Positions 57,301-64,000 of a DNA stretch of 64,000 bases are shown piece by piece. The translations under genes were made by a program, and so were the position numbers. Below the pieces are notes generated by a model that saw only the letters and a program-made list of their open reading frames with translations, searched no databases and had not been told where the DNA came from. The DNA lies in NCBI GenBank assembly GCA_964567745.1, contig CAZMNY010000034.1, positions 28,876 through 92,875 on the forward strand, in the 5' to 3' direction. This DNA comes from CAZMNY01 sp964567745. GTDB lineage: Bacteria; Planctomycetota; Planctomycetia; Pirellulales; Pirellulaceae. The first letter of the stretch is position 1. Each line of letters starts with the position of its first letter.

Positions 57301-58644
57301 ATTGCGTTCAGACGAGTCGGAACATTCCCGTGGCGGACTTTCGAACACGATGTGCGCATTGGCGCCTCCGAATCCGAAAGAATTCACCGCGATAACGGGC
57401 GGCTCATCGCCGCGAGGCAGCGACTGCTTGGCAGCGGCAACTTTTAGCCGCAATTGTTCGAATGGAATATTGGGGTTCGGTTTCTCGAAATTCAAACTCG
57501 CGGGAATGGTGTCGTGATGAAGAATCATGGCCGCTTTCATCACACCCGCGACGCCGGAACCCGATTCCAAGTGGCCGATGTTCGTCTTTACCGATCCGAT
57601 AAGGCATTCTTCCCCAACGTCTCGGCCTCGCCCCAACACTTGTCCCAGCGCATTGGCTTCGATCGGATCGCCAACTTGCGTGCCGGTACCGTGGGCTTCG
57701 ACATAGGCGACGCGGCGCGGATCAATGTTCGCGTCGGCGTACGCGCGAGTCAGCATGGCAGCTTGACTCTCGACGCCCGGAATCGTCATCGTCGAAGTCC
57801 GGCCGTCTTGGTTCGTGACAGCCGCGCGTATCACCGCGTAAACGCGATCGTGATCGGCGATCGCCGTCGAGAGCGGCTTGATGTGCAACATCGCAGCGCC
57901 CTCGCTGCGCACATATCCGTTCGCTCGCGAGTCGAATGCAAAACACCTGCCGCTTGGCGACAGCATGGACGCTTTGCTAAACCCAACCGACGCGTGCGGC
58001 GTGATGATCGCGTTGGCACCGCCCGCCAAAGCGGTATCACAATCGCCCGACCAGATGTTTTGGCAGGCCAATGTGATGGCGACAAGCGACGACGAACAGG
58101 CCGTGTCAACCGCCAGACTCGGCCCCTTGAGGTCGAGCAAGAAAGAGACTCGGTTCGCCGCAATGCACAACACGCCTCCACTGTTCGTGTGCATGTCGAT
58201 ATTCGGATAGTCGGAGAGCTGCAAACTGCCGTAGTCGTTGCTCGAGATGCCGACGAAGACGCCTACATTCTTCGCTCGCATTTCCAGCGGCGGCGTTCCC
58301 GAATCCTCTAGCGCCTCCCAAGCCGCCTCCAACAGCCACCTCTGCTGAGGATCCATGCGCAGCGCTTCGCGCGGGGAAATGCCCCAGAACTGAGCATCAA
58401 AACCGGTCAGGTTATCAACGAACCCGCCCCACTTCGACACCATCTTCCCGGGCGCAGAATTAGTCGCGTCGTAATAGCGGTCTCGATGCCAGCGATTCGA
58501 CGGCACTTCGCCAATAGCCGACCGCCCCTCGGCAAGCAAACGCCAAAACTCGTCCGGTGCATTCGCTCCAGGAAGTCGGCATCCCATTCCAACCAACGCC
58601 AGCGGTTCACGATTCGTAACCGCACGGACTCCTTGAGGGTCCAC
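48373..58644 (-). CDS. Highly reducing iterative-type PKS with condensation and thioester reductase domains
   Basis: 3423 aa from a GTG at 58644 (GGAG 8 nt upstream). KS 13-435: Cys183 (DTACSSS), His318 (VEAHGTGTQ), His358 (NIGHLE). AT about 568-865: Ser661 (GHSVGEV), His763 (YSFH). DH about 928-1215: His958 in HSFWDSIIFP, where the usual Gly is Asp; Asp1121. Methyltransferase about 1290-1580: SAM motif VLEVGAGTGSLT from Glu1434. Spacer to about 1850. ER about 1860-2165: GGVNFRDVM, HAGAGGVGQ. KR about 2190-2380: TGGARGVG, Ser2328, Tyr2341 and an LDD motif of B-type KRs. ACP Ser2501. Condensation domain about 2575-2990 with HPIIADD (2691-2697) instead of HHxxxDG. Terminal NAD(P)H-dependent thioester reductase about 3055-3423: TGSTGFLG (Thr3063), Tyr3222, Lys3226. 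Predicted product: methyl-branched, highly reduced chain released as aldehyde or alcohol. Organisation resembles fungal highly reducing PKS. Confidence 0.93.
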   Translation of the reverse strand: MDPQGVRAVTNREPLALVGMGCRLPGANAPDEFWRLLAEGRSAIGEVPSNRWHRDRYYDATNSAPGKMVSKWGGFVDNLTGFDAQFWGISPREALRMDPQQRWLLEAAWEALEDSGTPPLEMRAKNVGVFVGISSNDYGSLQLSDYPNIDMHTNSGGVLCIAANRVSFLLDLKGPSLAVDTACSSSLVAITLACQNIWSGDCDTALAGGANAIITPHASVGFSKASMLSPSGRCFAFDSRANGYVRSEGAAMLHIKPLSTAIADHDRVYAVIRAAVTNQDGRTSTMTIPGVESQAAMLTRAYADANIDPRRVAYVEAHGTGTQVGDPIEANALGQVLGRGRDVGEECLIGSVKTNIGHLESGSGVAGVMKAAMILHHDTIPASLNFEKPNPNIPFEQLRLKVAAAKQSLPRGDEPPVIAVNSFGFGGANAHIVFESPPRECSDSSERNSTVAASSLRTKLGAQESAESANGAQAERPSAKRPQLLPISARDDGALVAYADSYREMLRTASDSLRDIALMAGRRKEHHEHRLVAIGENASQMRRSLDMWRGGQKTSYVVQGKTHVGLRPPVFVFTGQGPQWWGMGRELLEREPLFRDVVSQIDRHIFALGGWSLLEEMSRPEAESRIHETRFAQPAIFAIQVGLAALWKSWGVEAAKVVGHSVGEVAAAYVAGIYSLEDATRVIYHRSRLQDRTRGGAMMAVGVEASSLRPLLASRADSVGLAAINSPSLVTVAGEEQATDAMAAELAEAGVFHKVLPVNYSFHTAKMDPIHDELLESLSEIRPQPGTIPFISTVTGDVLSGERLDATYWWRNVRKPVLFAPALEKLIDCGDSTILELGPHPALKSSMEQCFAAKGETGFICHSLRRGEDESLELLSNAARLHNAGAKLDWSAIIQTDGAFVDLPRYPWQHESFWLDEGHMADRRVPEDHPLLGMRVAAAQPTWRQTIDPRVFDYIQDHSFWDSIIFPASGYGEIALAVAAELFPGEPYVVEDLESMKALFVSTDNPPTIQVVFDEDQHRLRVFSSTNKKDWELNSECRLVLLETGERDSADLESIRNRLSDCIDHERCYQEFHAAGYQFGPRFSLIQQLWRSPGEALAEVVVPDEISAQSSEYRFHPSVLDACFQVFRGVQVIPETADPADYFFLPAMTGRIRLHRPTPPKRLWVHAQMTREDDKTSVSNLFVYDSDGRPVADILSFAVNRHESKMANDLVENCLYEFRFEPRRLRGSQVEGSCEFPSPSEIVASTGEQIASAYAERELGGYFCEFTRRMESIVLQCIQNACLDLGWDYRVGDQFTTSEFVERLDIAHQHRRLARAELRALELAGLLEVRNGSWFVVQELTASCCVDSLKKLAEDFPKHASEVRIVQTTGPNLSAVLSGKMDSVELLFPAGSNGPLEDFYTEAGDFPVLNAALRDSVAAAVSTLPDDRAVRVLEVGAGTGSLTREILPTLPADRSEYYFTDIGPAFLATAKKQFAEFPFVDYLTLDINEDASKQGMAAGGCDLILATNVLHATRDLRKTIENLKSCLADGGMLVFLEVVRRRPVWDNVFGLLRGWWAFEDESLRSESPLLSQSQWVQLLEESGFQDVKSITGSPKPDEFEQAVFFAAAPEFATTEDDAIPKPEETDETTLVFEDIGGVTSQLIEQLQSRGGNVIRVRPGACFQELDCGEFEIDPRCIDDYQSLFASGSIQSATLKTVVHAWSLDKSIDEDSTCESLAETQQTGVLSGFRLAQALRTHVDDPARVYFVTRDMQPVTGSDRLGGLASTPLMGLLRVANNEHFDNRWTNIDLDSGAPSFEADSLCDEVLIDDSELEVAYRGRRRYVHRLSRVRLEELPKKTRVATTDATGGITPYRLETSKLGSLSNLSLNETWRREPGPNEVEIRVKAGGVNFRDVMKVLGMYPGDPIDLLWFGDDVAGVVERVGSNVTSLQPGEAVAGMAPYCFRAYVTVDSRMVFKKPAEMSFLDAATLPTVFLTSHYAISHLARARRGESILIHAGAGGVGQAAIQIALNLGLQVFATAGSDEKRELLRKMGVDHVMNSRTVEFADQIMEITDGAGVDIVLNSLAGEFIPKSFSVLAPFGRFLEIGKIDIYQNSNIGLNVFKQNISYFVIDLAQHLEQKPTYVAEMFGELAERFDVGDYQPLPKTVFPISDVVEAFRFMAQGKHIGKNVLSFDVDELTIAACTEDDHLFRSDGAYLITGGARGVGLELAKWLTQHGARHIVLMSRSGPKDDAVADIDAMRSAGAVVIDARGDVTKDEDVRAVIDQIQRELPPLKGVFHGAMVLDDEFMVELNDDRFRRVMDPKVMGAWSLHRATLDIELDHFICFSSFSSMMGAARQANYNAGNAFLDGLAYYRRGLGLPSMTVNWGALSGAGFVARNQKTSEYLEKVGLLSLSTDEALSFLGKAVGCDATRIAASRVDWSTLRRLSPVIGQSNCYESVTRENSNSQSGASIRPRLLAAAADERGGLMEDFLTEQVAGVFGIDSAKVDRETPLTNLGLDSLMAVDLMNRLESELAISFPMGNVLNGPDITMLAGHLLTTLNESSTGDDESATAAAASVDVELVQSDSWVDEFELSDSQRVVLRRESVHRNVIAGIKVRGALTRSSLQAELDRLLDSHILLRGTVPSPNENRQKIDSKIRISIDEMSIDEAELTSRIGKYTQRPFDLTNGPLLRVGLLRCGGQNVLLVCAHPIIADDWSLALLLARLLQQDSELQTVGAEQQGEVEYSYYDYVAWQHGLADGGPSEASLTFWEELLDGAPFDVPLPCLSAPAEQNGDDAHVERVLEFNLPGELADDLLVSAAEHEVSLRSLLFAALSSALHGSAGRDDFLIGYPVLGRGITALLGNVGRFETMTPIRSRARKGATFTEHLTDSVDLLTRAEAKVGAFPTMADRVVAPWVGQEQRLFSASFEYVEAPSSLGGLAASPLGRNGESVRWNEFEVEPMQFVAAATNSELCLRVSLVDGSILGTWRYNSNRYSVETMERVQTSFLKILRQAVADPGLPLAELADIEPVPASDASIRRIRVRQITASDVDFELESELDANVRPIGEATVCGERPTLLLTGSTGFLGAFLIDELLTETDCDIVCHVRAENASKGLGRVRDNLTKYGLNPAGLDDRVSAVVGDLSVERLGLSEEVFDRLAQSVDLVVHNGASVNLAVPYSSLKSVNVGSTREIIRFACHHRAKPIHYVSTFTVHTAHHNRGERVCEQTELPSPESLLHGYSQSKWVSERLLSEASTRGLPVSVYRPGHITGDSRTGASNTDDLLHTMVRVCLQLGASPLSDVEFDITPVDYVARSIVSIIRRGAEGVGTYLLTNPQPVRTGYLSDWLDRNEIDIESLSYDEWRNRLLAIADEVGDSSIRPLADIMAPRVLDSGQGDVVAVHPEFDNRRAREVLEPCGISCPPGDEELISTYLRYFQQVGFM

Positions 58645-59277
58645 GTATTCGTCTCCATTCTGTAACCGAACGACTGGTCAGAGATCTGCGACTAAGCGCA
58701 AAGAAAGTCGCTCGCAACGACCGTCGGTCATCCCATCCTTGATCAGCCATTTACGAACGCCTGCTGACGCCGACCGGAAGCCCGATTGTTCGCCTGCGCC
58801 CAATCTCGAAACGACTGCTCACGACATTGCCAAGCCCCATCCCGGCTTGTGTTCCGGCAGATCTGCTCGATTTGAAATGCGATAGTACATTAGTCGAATG
58901 GGCTTTACAACAATCGCAACTCAACTACCTCATGTCACCCATTCACTCTATCTTTCGCACTCACACATCGGTCAGCGCCGGAATCTCATCAGAGGCATGC
59001 GACTTTCGCCCGCGACAGAACGCCGAACACGAAAAAGTGCGGATTTCCCGGCACGATGTGGACGAGACTATATGTTGGTAGGCTCGGTTTGCACTGATAG
59101 GGACGTTCGTCTCGAATTCGGCCGTGACACAACCGGGCTCTAATGCCTCCCTTCGGCACTGAACATTCCCGTGCATCCCATCGTTGTTTCTGAGTTGCGG
59201 ATGCTCACACCGCCGAGCGAACTCCGGTCTTCCCCCAACAGCGCATTCCTTTCGATGCACAACTAGTCAACAGTCGC
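58645..59277. other. Divergent promoter region between PKS and RND exporter
   Basis: 633 bases between the PKS (minus) and the RND-family gene (plus). No convincing gene: an open frame on the minus strand at 58961-59260 has no family resemblance. No clear operator palindrome was identified by eye. Likely holds the regulation of the lipid locus. Confidence 0.5.
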
Positions 59278-61551
59278 ATGCCCGATAGTTACTACATCCG
59301 CCGAGCACAACTGACGCTGATTGCGATGGCGTTTGTGCTCCCGTTTGTATTCATGGGGTTCCTCGGCAGCCTCGGCGACATGCAAAACAATCCCGTCGCT
59401 TGGTTGCCTGAGACGTCACGACCGAGAGTTGAGATCGAATCGTTTTCCCATGCCTTTAAGACGCACGACACCGTCGTCGTGAGTTGGGATGGTTGCACGA
59501 TTGATGACGAGCGGCTGCGGTACTTTGTCGACGCGATGCACTCGCCGGAGGGAATCGAGTATCTTGATAAGAAGACCAATCTGACCGGAAGAGTTTTGGA
59601 CGGGTATACGGCAGTGCGAGACCTGTCTGAGATCCTCGACCTCACCAAACGCGAAGCTGCGGACCGACTGCGTGGATTGTTAGTTGGCGAAGGGGACATG
59701 AGTTGCGTGTTGGTGACCTATCGTTGGAAGGCGCCGGGCCGACGCGACGCGACGATCGAATTCTTACGAGACACGGCGGAGCAAGCGGGCGCGCCAAGAG
59801 AGACCATTCGCCTCGCGGGTTCGATCATTGAAGGTCGGGCCATTGACCACGAGAGCTCGCGCTCGTTTACGACGTTGGCCATACCGGCGGCAGTCATTTC
59901 GATTTTGATTTGCTGGCTCTGCTTGAGATCCTGGCGGATGACAGGCGCGGTGCTGCTGATTGCTGGTTTCTGCCAAGCTCTGGTGGTCGCGATCGTCAAT
60001 TGGAGCGGAATTCAAATGAATGCCGTGCTGATCGTCATGGCGCCGCTGATGTTTGTGCTCACCGTTTCCGCCGGCGTTCACATGGCGAACTACTATCGAG
60101 AAGAATGCTGCGACGGCGGATTCAAACACGCTGTTGATCGCGCCTTGAAAGCCGGTTGGTGGCCCTGCACATTCTGCGCGATTACGACTGCGCTCGGCAT
60201 GGCGTCACTGGCTGTTAGTCAGATCATTCCTGTAAACCAATTCGGTTTAATCACTTCGTTCGGCGTGCTCTTCGCGATCTCGGTCATGTTCATGATCTTG
60301 CCCGGCGCGATGGCTTGGCAGGGTCGCGACGTTGGTGAACGAGGCATTTCAGCCAAGACAAATGCTAGCCATGGCGACTGGGGAGGGCTAACGCGATGGC
60401 TAAGCGGAGCATGGGCGCCGGTCATGCTGCTCGGACTCGTTTCGATGGGCTTCGGACTCTACGGCGTAACGCGAGTCAACACGACCGTTGAGGTTCTCAA
60501 TCTACTGCAACCGAAGCATCGTTTGGTGCAAGACTACCGTTGGTTTGAATCCAGCCTCGGCGCGCTCGTGCCGCTCGAAGTCATCGTGCATATGCCTGTC
60601 GATTCCGAAATGGACGGGTTGGAAAAACTGGCTTTGATTCGCAACGTTGAAGACCGTTTGCGCGCAAATGAATTGCTCGGCGGAGTCGTATCGGCAGCCA
60701 CGTTCTTCCCCGACATTCCTCCGCCCGGCGGTCTGCGCCAGACCGCTCGCCGAGTCGCGACGCGAGTTCAATTCGAACGACTTGAGGAGACGTTCGAGGA
60801 AAACGCCTGGCTGGACGTGTCCGAAGGTCGTCAGTCGTGGCGAATCAGCACTCGCGTACCGGCATTCGGCGGCGTGGACTACAACCGCTTGTTGCAGGAA
60901 CTTCAGTCGACAATCGACTCCGATTTGCGAGCGGAACCGACGGCGGGAATCACGGCCACGCTAACCGGACTGACTCCCGTCGTCTCACAGGCTCAGCGGA
61001 TGCTGCTGGACGATCTGTTTCACAGTTTCGCGATCGCGCTGTTACTCGTTTGCGTGATCATGATCGTTGTGTTTCGCAGCGTCGCGACGGGCCTGCTGGC
61101 GATGCTGCCCAATGTGTTTCCATCGATCGTCCTGTTTGGCGCGATGGGGCTCTTTGAGCTCAAAGTCGATATTGGAACCGTGATGACAGCCAGCGTCGCG
61201 TTGGGCATCGCTGTCGACGACACGATCCACTTCCTTACGTGGTTTCGACGCGGCTACGAACAGGAAGGAAATCGCAGTGCGGCAGTCGCCTTTGCCTTTA
61301 AACGCACAGCGTATGCAATGATTCAGACGACCGCAATATGCGGATTCGGTTTGGCGCCATTCGTATTTGCCGAGTTCCTTCCCACAGCAAAATTCGCTTG
61401 GATGATGCTCGCGTTGTTGGTGACCGCCCTGATTGGCGACCTCTTGTTCCTGCCCGCAATTCTGCTCAGTCCGCTTGGGCGCCTGGCGACGCCGCGGATC
61501 GCGCAAGAGAGCCATGCGTTGCCGATCGGCAACGCCGCGCCGCATAGCTGA
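59278..61551 (+). CDS. RND superfamily (MMPL-type) exporter
   Basis: 757 aa, about 12 membrane segments arranged as one N-terminal, a large periplasmic loop, five or six, another loop, then six. The diagnostic segments are ALGIAVDDTIHFLTWFRRGYE after the second loop and VMAPLMFVLTVSAGVHMANYYREE in the first half. MMPL-type proteins export lipids such as mycolates, phthiocerol esters and glycolipids; in mycobacteria they sit next to PKS genes. Divergently arranged with the PKS here, so export of the PKS product is the best guess. No SD is obvious before the ATG at 59278. The 3' end overlaps the first copy of a 31-bp direct repeat. Confidence 0.88.
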   Translation: MPDSYYIRRAQLTLIAMAFVLPFVFMGFLGSLGDMQNNPVAWLPETSRPRVEIESFSHAFKTHDTVVVSWDGCTIDDERLRYFVDAMHSPEGIEYLDKKTNLTGRVLDGYTAVRDLSEILDLTKREAADRLRGLLVGEGDMSCVLVTYRWKAPGRRDATIEFLRDTAEQAGAPRETIRLAGSIIEGRAIDHESSRSFTTLAIPAAVISILICWLCLRSWRMTGAVLLIAGFCQALVVAIVNWSGIQMNAVLIVMAPLMFVLTVSAGVHMANYYREECCDGGFKHAVDRALKAGWWPCTFCAITTALGMASLAVSQIIPVNQFGLITSFGVLFAISVMFMILPGAMAWQGRDVGERGISAKTNASHGDWGGLTRWLSGAWAPVMLLGLVSMGFGLYGVTRVNTTVEVLNLLQPKHRLVQDYRWFESSLGALVPLEVIVHMPVDSEMDGLEKLALIRNVEDRLRANELLGGVVSAATFFPDIPPPGGLRQTARRVATRVQFERLEETFEENAWLDVSEGRQSWRISTRVPAFGGVDYNRLLQELQSTIDSDLRAEPTAGITATLTGLTPVVSQAQRMLLDDLFHSFAIALLLVCVIMIVVFRSVATGLLAMLPNVFPSIVLFGAMGLFELKVDIGTVMTASVALGIAVDDTIHFLTWFRRGYEQEGNRSAAVAFAFKRTAYAMIQTTAICGFGLAPFVFAEFLPTAKFAWMMLALLVTALIGDLLFLPAILLSPLGRLATPRIAQESHALPIGNAAPHS

Positions 61552-61639
61552 CCCCGGATTGAGTCCGCCGCTCCCCCCTTGCGGGCCCCACCCCCCCCCC
61601 CCGCGACTCATAGCTGACGCCGGATTGAGTCCGACGCTC
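61543..61639. repeat. 31-bp direct repeats flanking a 12-C tract
   Basis: Copy 1 at 61543-61573 and copy 2 at 61609-61639, beginning CATAGCTGAC and ending CGCTC, differ at two positions. Copy 1 covers the stop codon of the exporter gene. Between them lies a C-rich tract with a run of 12 C (61591-61602), a likely site of polymerase slippage. Confidence 0.9.
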
Positions 61640-61642
61640 AAA

Positions 61643-62095
61643 TCACTCGCGCGATTCGGCAAGCCGTCGGACATACAGTCTCTGTACGACCGGCATGCAG
61701 CATCGACCGTCGGCCGCCTGTGCCTGGCACTGAGCTTCGCTCGACTCCGACTTTGCCAGCAGTTCGCGAATGCCGGTCGGCTGGCCTTGCCTGACGTCCG
61801 CATCCACGTCGTCAAGCGTGAACCCAAAGCACGCGCAAATCGGAGCGTCGATGTCTTTCGGGTAGACCGACCCCTTGAGTCCGCCCACCTCGACAGCGCG
61901 TTCGAACAGATCGAAATAGACGACGTCGCATCGGGCGAAGTCGCAGAACCATGCCGAGTCGCCCACACTCGTTCGGGACTCGCTGTCGACATGACGATCG
62001 AGCGTCGTCGAATTGACAGCAACGCCGAGCGTACCGCATCGAGGGCAATAGGCGCGACCGTCCTGCTCGGGCTCGCGGACAAATGCCTTGTTCAT
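61643..62095 (-). CDS. CopZ-like protein with zinc ribbon and (2Fe-2S)-binding BFD-like domain
   Basis: 150 aa from the ATG at 62095, GAGG 8 nt upstream. N-terminal CPRCG with a second Cys pair in FCDFARCDVVYFD forms a metal-binding domain. Then comes IDAPICACFGFTLDDVDADV with a C-x-C, and a C-terminal cluster with SSEAQCQAQAADGRCCMPVVQRLY. This Cys arrangement is characteristic of the archaeal-type CopZ, where the N-terminal domain carries a Zn and a 2Fe-2S cluster and delivers copper to a CopA ATPase. No copper ATPase is visible in the window. Confidence 0.75.
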   Translation of the reverse strand: MNKAFVREPEQDGRAYCPRCGTLGVAVNSTTLDRHVDSESRTSVGDSAWFCDFARCDVVYFDLFERAVEVGGLKGSVYPKDIDAPICACFGFTLDDVDADVRQGQPTGIRELLAKSESSEAQCQAQAADGRCCMPVVQRLYVRRLAESRE

Positions 62096-62319
62096 CAATG
62101 ACGCCTCAAATCTCGAATCGAAAACGAAATCACAAGGATGATTGTAGTGACTTCGATCGAGCTAGTCATCGCGATGCGTTTTGAGCGCACCGGACAATTA
62201 TGACGAATAAGGTGGTTTTGATGTTCAACGACAAGAGTACATTAGAGGTTGGCGCGACTCGCGAAGCGCCATCGTTTCGCGTTGTGTGGACCCATCCGCG
62301 AGTTCGAGGATTGACGAAA

Positions 62320-63830
62320 ATGAGAGCTAGATTCTTGGCACTAGTCGGAGTGTTCATTCTGGCGACCATGACGCGCAGTCTGCATGCGGCTGACAACTCG
62401 ACCGAAATCGCCAAGAGCTACAAGGAAGTGTTCGAGCGACTCACCGAGGAACTGCTGCTGAAGCTAGAGAAGTCGCCGGTACTGCTGATCTGGTGTTTCG
62501 ACGGATCAGAAAGCATAAAGGACGATCAAAAGGAGATTCGCGATCATCTGGTTCGCGTATATGACGCATTGAAACTTGCGGGTTTCAAGCGGGATCGTCT
62601 ATTGTCGGTCGTGACAAGTTTCGGTGGACAATTTCACGTTCAGACTCACAAGCCGACGAGCAACACAGACAGACTTCGCCGAGCGATCGACTCCATTCCG
62701 ATCGACAATTCCGGCAAGGAGATGATGTGCTCGGCCATTGGTCGCGCCGTTGCAGGGAGCCGCAAGTTGTTGCGGGGCGAGGACCGTCAGATGATGCTCA
62801 TCGCTGTCACGGATGAGAGCGGCGACCCGACGGACAATCGGACAAAACTGGAGCCAGCGATCGCCGAGGCTAAGGCAGCAGCTGCCCCGTCTACTTTCTC
62901 GGTCGACAGGCGACGTTCGGTAATCCGTTCGGATACATTCGCTGGATTCATCCGCAAACTCGGCGCGCTCACTGGATAAGGATCGATCGAGGTCCGGAAA
63001 CCGCGTACGTCGAGACGCTGCGAGGCGACGCGTTTGGCGCGCGGCGTCACGCGATTGACGCCGGCTTCGCCTCCTATGAACAGATGCGACTGGTGAGAGA
63101 AACTCGCGGCATCTTTTGGATGTTGCCGAGTTTCAGTCTGCCGAGCCCCGCAAAGTCGGCCTACCAACGCGAGACGCTTATGCGCTACCGGCCCGACTGG
63201 CGACCGAGAACCGAAATCATGGCCGAGCGCGATCGTGACCCGCTGCAATCGCAAGTCTCGAAAGTGATACAAGAATTGGATCCCGATAACTCGGATGCGG
63301 CGTCAACCGTTAAACTGCGCACCGAGTTCGCAACTCAATTGGATAAGCTGCAACGGCAGGTCAGAACGGAAAGCAGCAAGATCGACCAATACCTTCAGCA
63401 ACTACGTTCCGCGGAGAAGTCGCTTCAAGCTCTCCGAGAAAACCGCGCCGCCGAGCCCCCTCGCTGGCGAGCAAGCTATGACCTCCTACTCGCTCAATTG
63501 CCCGCCATCCAGGCCCGAGTTCGTGCCTATCGGGGTTGCCTCACCGAGTTCGTTCGAAATCCGAAGACCCGGTCCAAGACTAAGACTCCCAACTTGACGC
63601 TGGTCGGCTGGCGAACGCCGATTACAAAGACGAGCAACGACATTGAGTCCATCCAGGACGCCAAACGCGCCGCGTCCTCCTTGCGAGCCGTGATCCGCGA
63701 CCACGCCGGCACGCCCTGGGCTCGCACGTCCGAATGGGAGCTCAAACCGGGCTTCCGCATGGCGCTACTGCCGCCTTACCAATCGCCGCTAGTCAAGATT
63801 GCCAACCCAAGTCCCGTGCCACGGCTTTGA
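62320..63830 (+). pseudogene. Exported vWA-like protein, frameshifted
   Basis: From the ATG at 62320 (GAGG upstream), a signal peptide (MRARFLALVGVFILATMTRSLHA) and a vWA-like region (VLLIWCFDGSESIKDDQKEIRDHL, RLLSVVTSFGG, MMLIAVTDESGD, with MIDAS-like D-x-S-x-S positions). In the original frame it ends at 62979. The following bases in another frame read VYFLGRQATFGNPFGYIRWIHP, continuing through IFWMLPSF, a helical, Gln/Arg-rich region and NLTLVGWRTP to a stop at 63830. Restoring one base in the C run at 62885-62888 joins the frames into one protein of about 503 aa. A one-base loss in a homopolymer may be a true mutation or a sequencing error. Confidence 0.8.
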
Positions 63831-64000
63831 AGTCACCGCTCCTAGGGCGTTGCCCGTAGGCTACGTTGAAGTAGGCCGCCCGGCCAACAGGTGCGCGGGG
63901 CGACGCGGATGCGATGGGGGAGAGCTGCAGAGCGCGACTCGAACGCGCCCACCAAGATCTCCACGAGCCGTGCCTCGTTGGTGGCTCGAAGACCCAGCCA
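63831..64000. other. Window end, no gene seen
   Basis: 170 bases after the vWA stop with no recognisable coding or RNA feature. May be the tail of a gene that begins beyond the window. Confidence 0.3.

Noticed and set aside
58961..59260. Small gene in the PKS/exporter intergenic region
   Set aside because: No ribosome-binding site, no family resemblance and irregular composition.

Overview
The window is bacterial chromosomal DNA, almost certainly from a member of the Planctomycetota (probably Pirellulales-like). The evidence is the dense set of planctomycete-type families: cytochrome/DUF1549/DUF1553 proteins paired with DUF1501 proteins, a DUF1592/DUF1587-type cytochrome paired with DUF1552, a type I sulfatase, a PVC-type heme-binding dehydrogenase-like protein, Tat-exported Gfo/Idh/MocA oxidoreductases, an ECF sigma factor next to a Ser/Thr kinase, and CotH proteins. 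Coding density is high and the GC content is moderately high, so long antisense shadow frames are frequent. One 100-N assembly gap lies at 44909-45008.

Layout. 1-9.8 kb: C-terminal part of a sulfatase, then minus-strand genes for a DUF4956 membrane protein, a CotH-ankyrin fusion, a second CotH protein with a fibronectin-III-like tail, a DPP-IV-like S9 peptidase and an Arg-rich EF-hand protein. 10-18.2 kb: a decayed two-domain YjbR-like pseudogene, a Gfo/Idh/MocA oxidoreductase, an overlapping DUF1552 + DUF1592-type pair and a ceramidase-like protein. 18.2-21 kb: a decayed plus-strand patch with an ECF sigma gene frameshifted by an exact 26-bp tandem duplication, a Ser/Thr kinase cut off after its N-lobe, an orphan ORF, a terminator-like hairpin and three unusual tRNA genes or tRNA-like genes. 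21-29.3 kb: a minus-strand run (serine hydrolase, 1279-aa SGNH/propeller/cupredoxin/cytochrome protein, MFS transporter, PQQ-like propeller). 29.7-44.8 kb: three copies of the cytochrome-DUF1549/1553 + DUF1501 module and another Gfo/Idh/MocA protein. 45-46.9 kb: a membrane protein with a C-terminal zinc ribbon and a VOC protein. 47-61.6 kb: a lipid/polyketide locus. 61.6-63.8 kb: a CopZ-like Fe-S/Zn protein and a frameshifted vWA-like gene.

The most interesting part is 47.0-61.6 kb. A single 3423-residue protein has the fungal-like highly reducing iterative PKS order KS-AT-DH-cMT-(spacer)-ER-KR-ACP, followed by an NRPS-like condensation domain and a terminal NAD(P)H-dependent thioester reductase. 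Its condensation motif is mutated (HHxxxDG reads HPIIADD), so that domain probably does not form an amide or ester bond by the usual mechanism. A GT2/GT21-like membrane glycosyltransferase follows on the same strand, and an RND/MMPL-type exporter is divergently transcribed. Inferred product: a methyl-branched, highly reduced chain released as an aldehyde or alcohol, possibly glycosylated, then exported to the envelope.

Several genes look broken (YjbR-like, ECF sigma, kinase, vWA). The sigma-factor duplication is of the kind that can revert by slipped-strand mispairing, so it may be a switch rather than simple decay.
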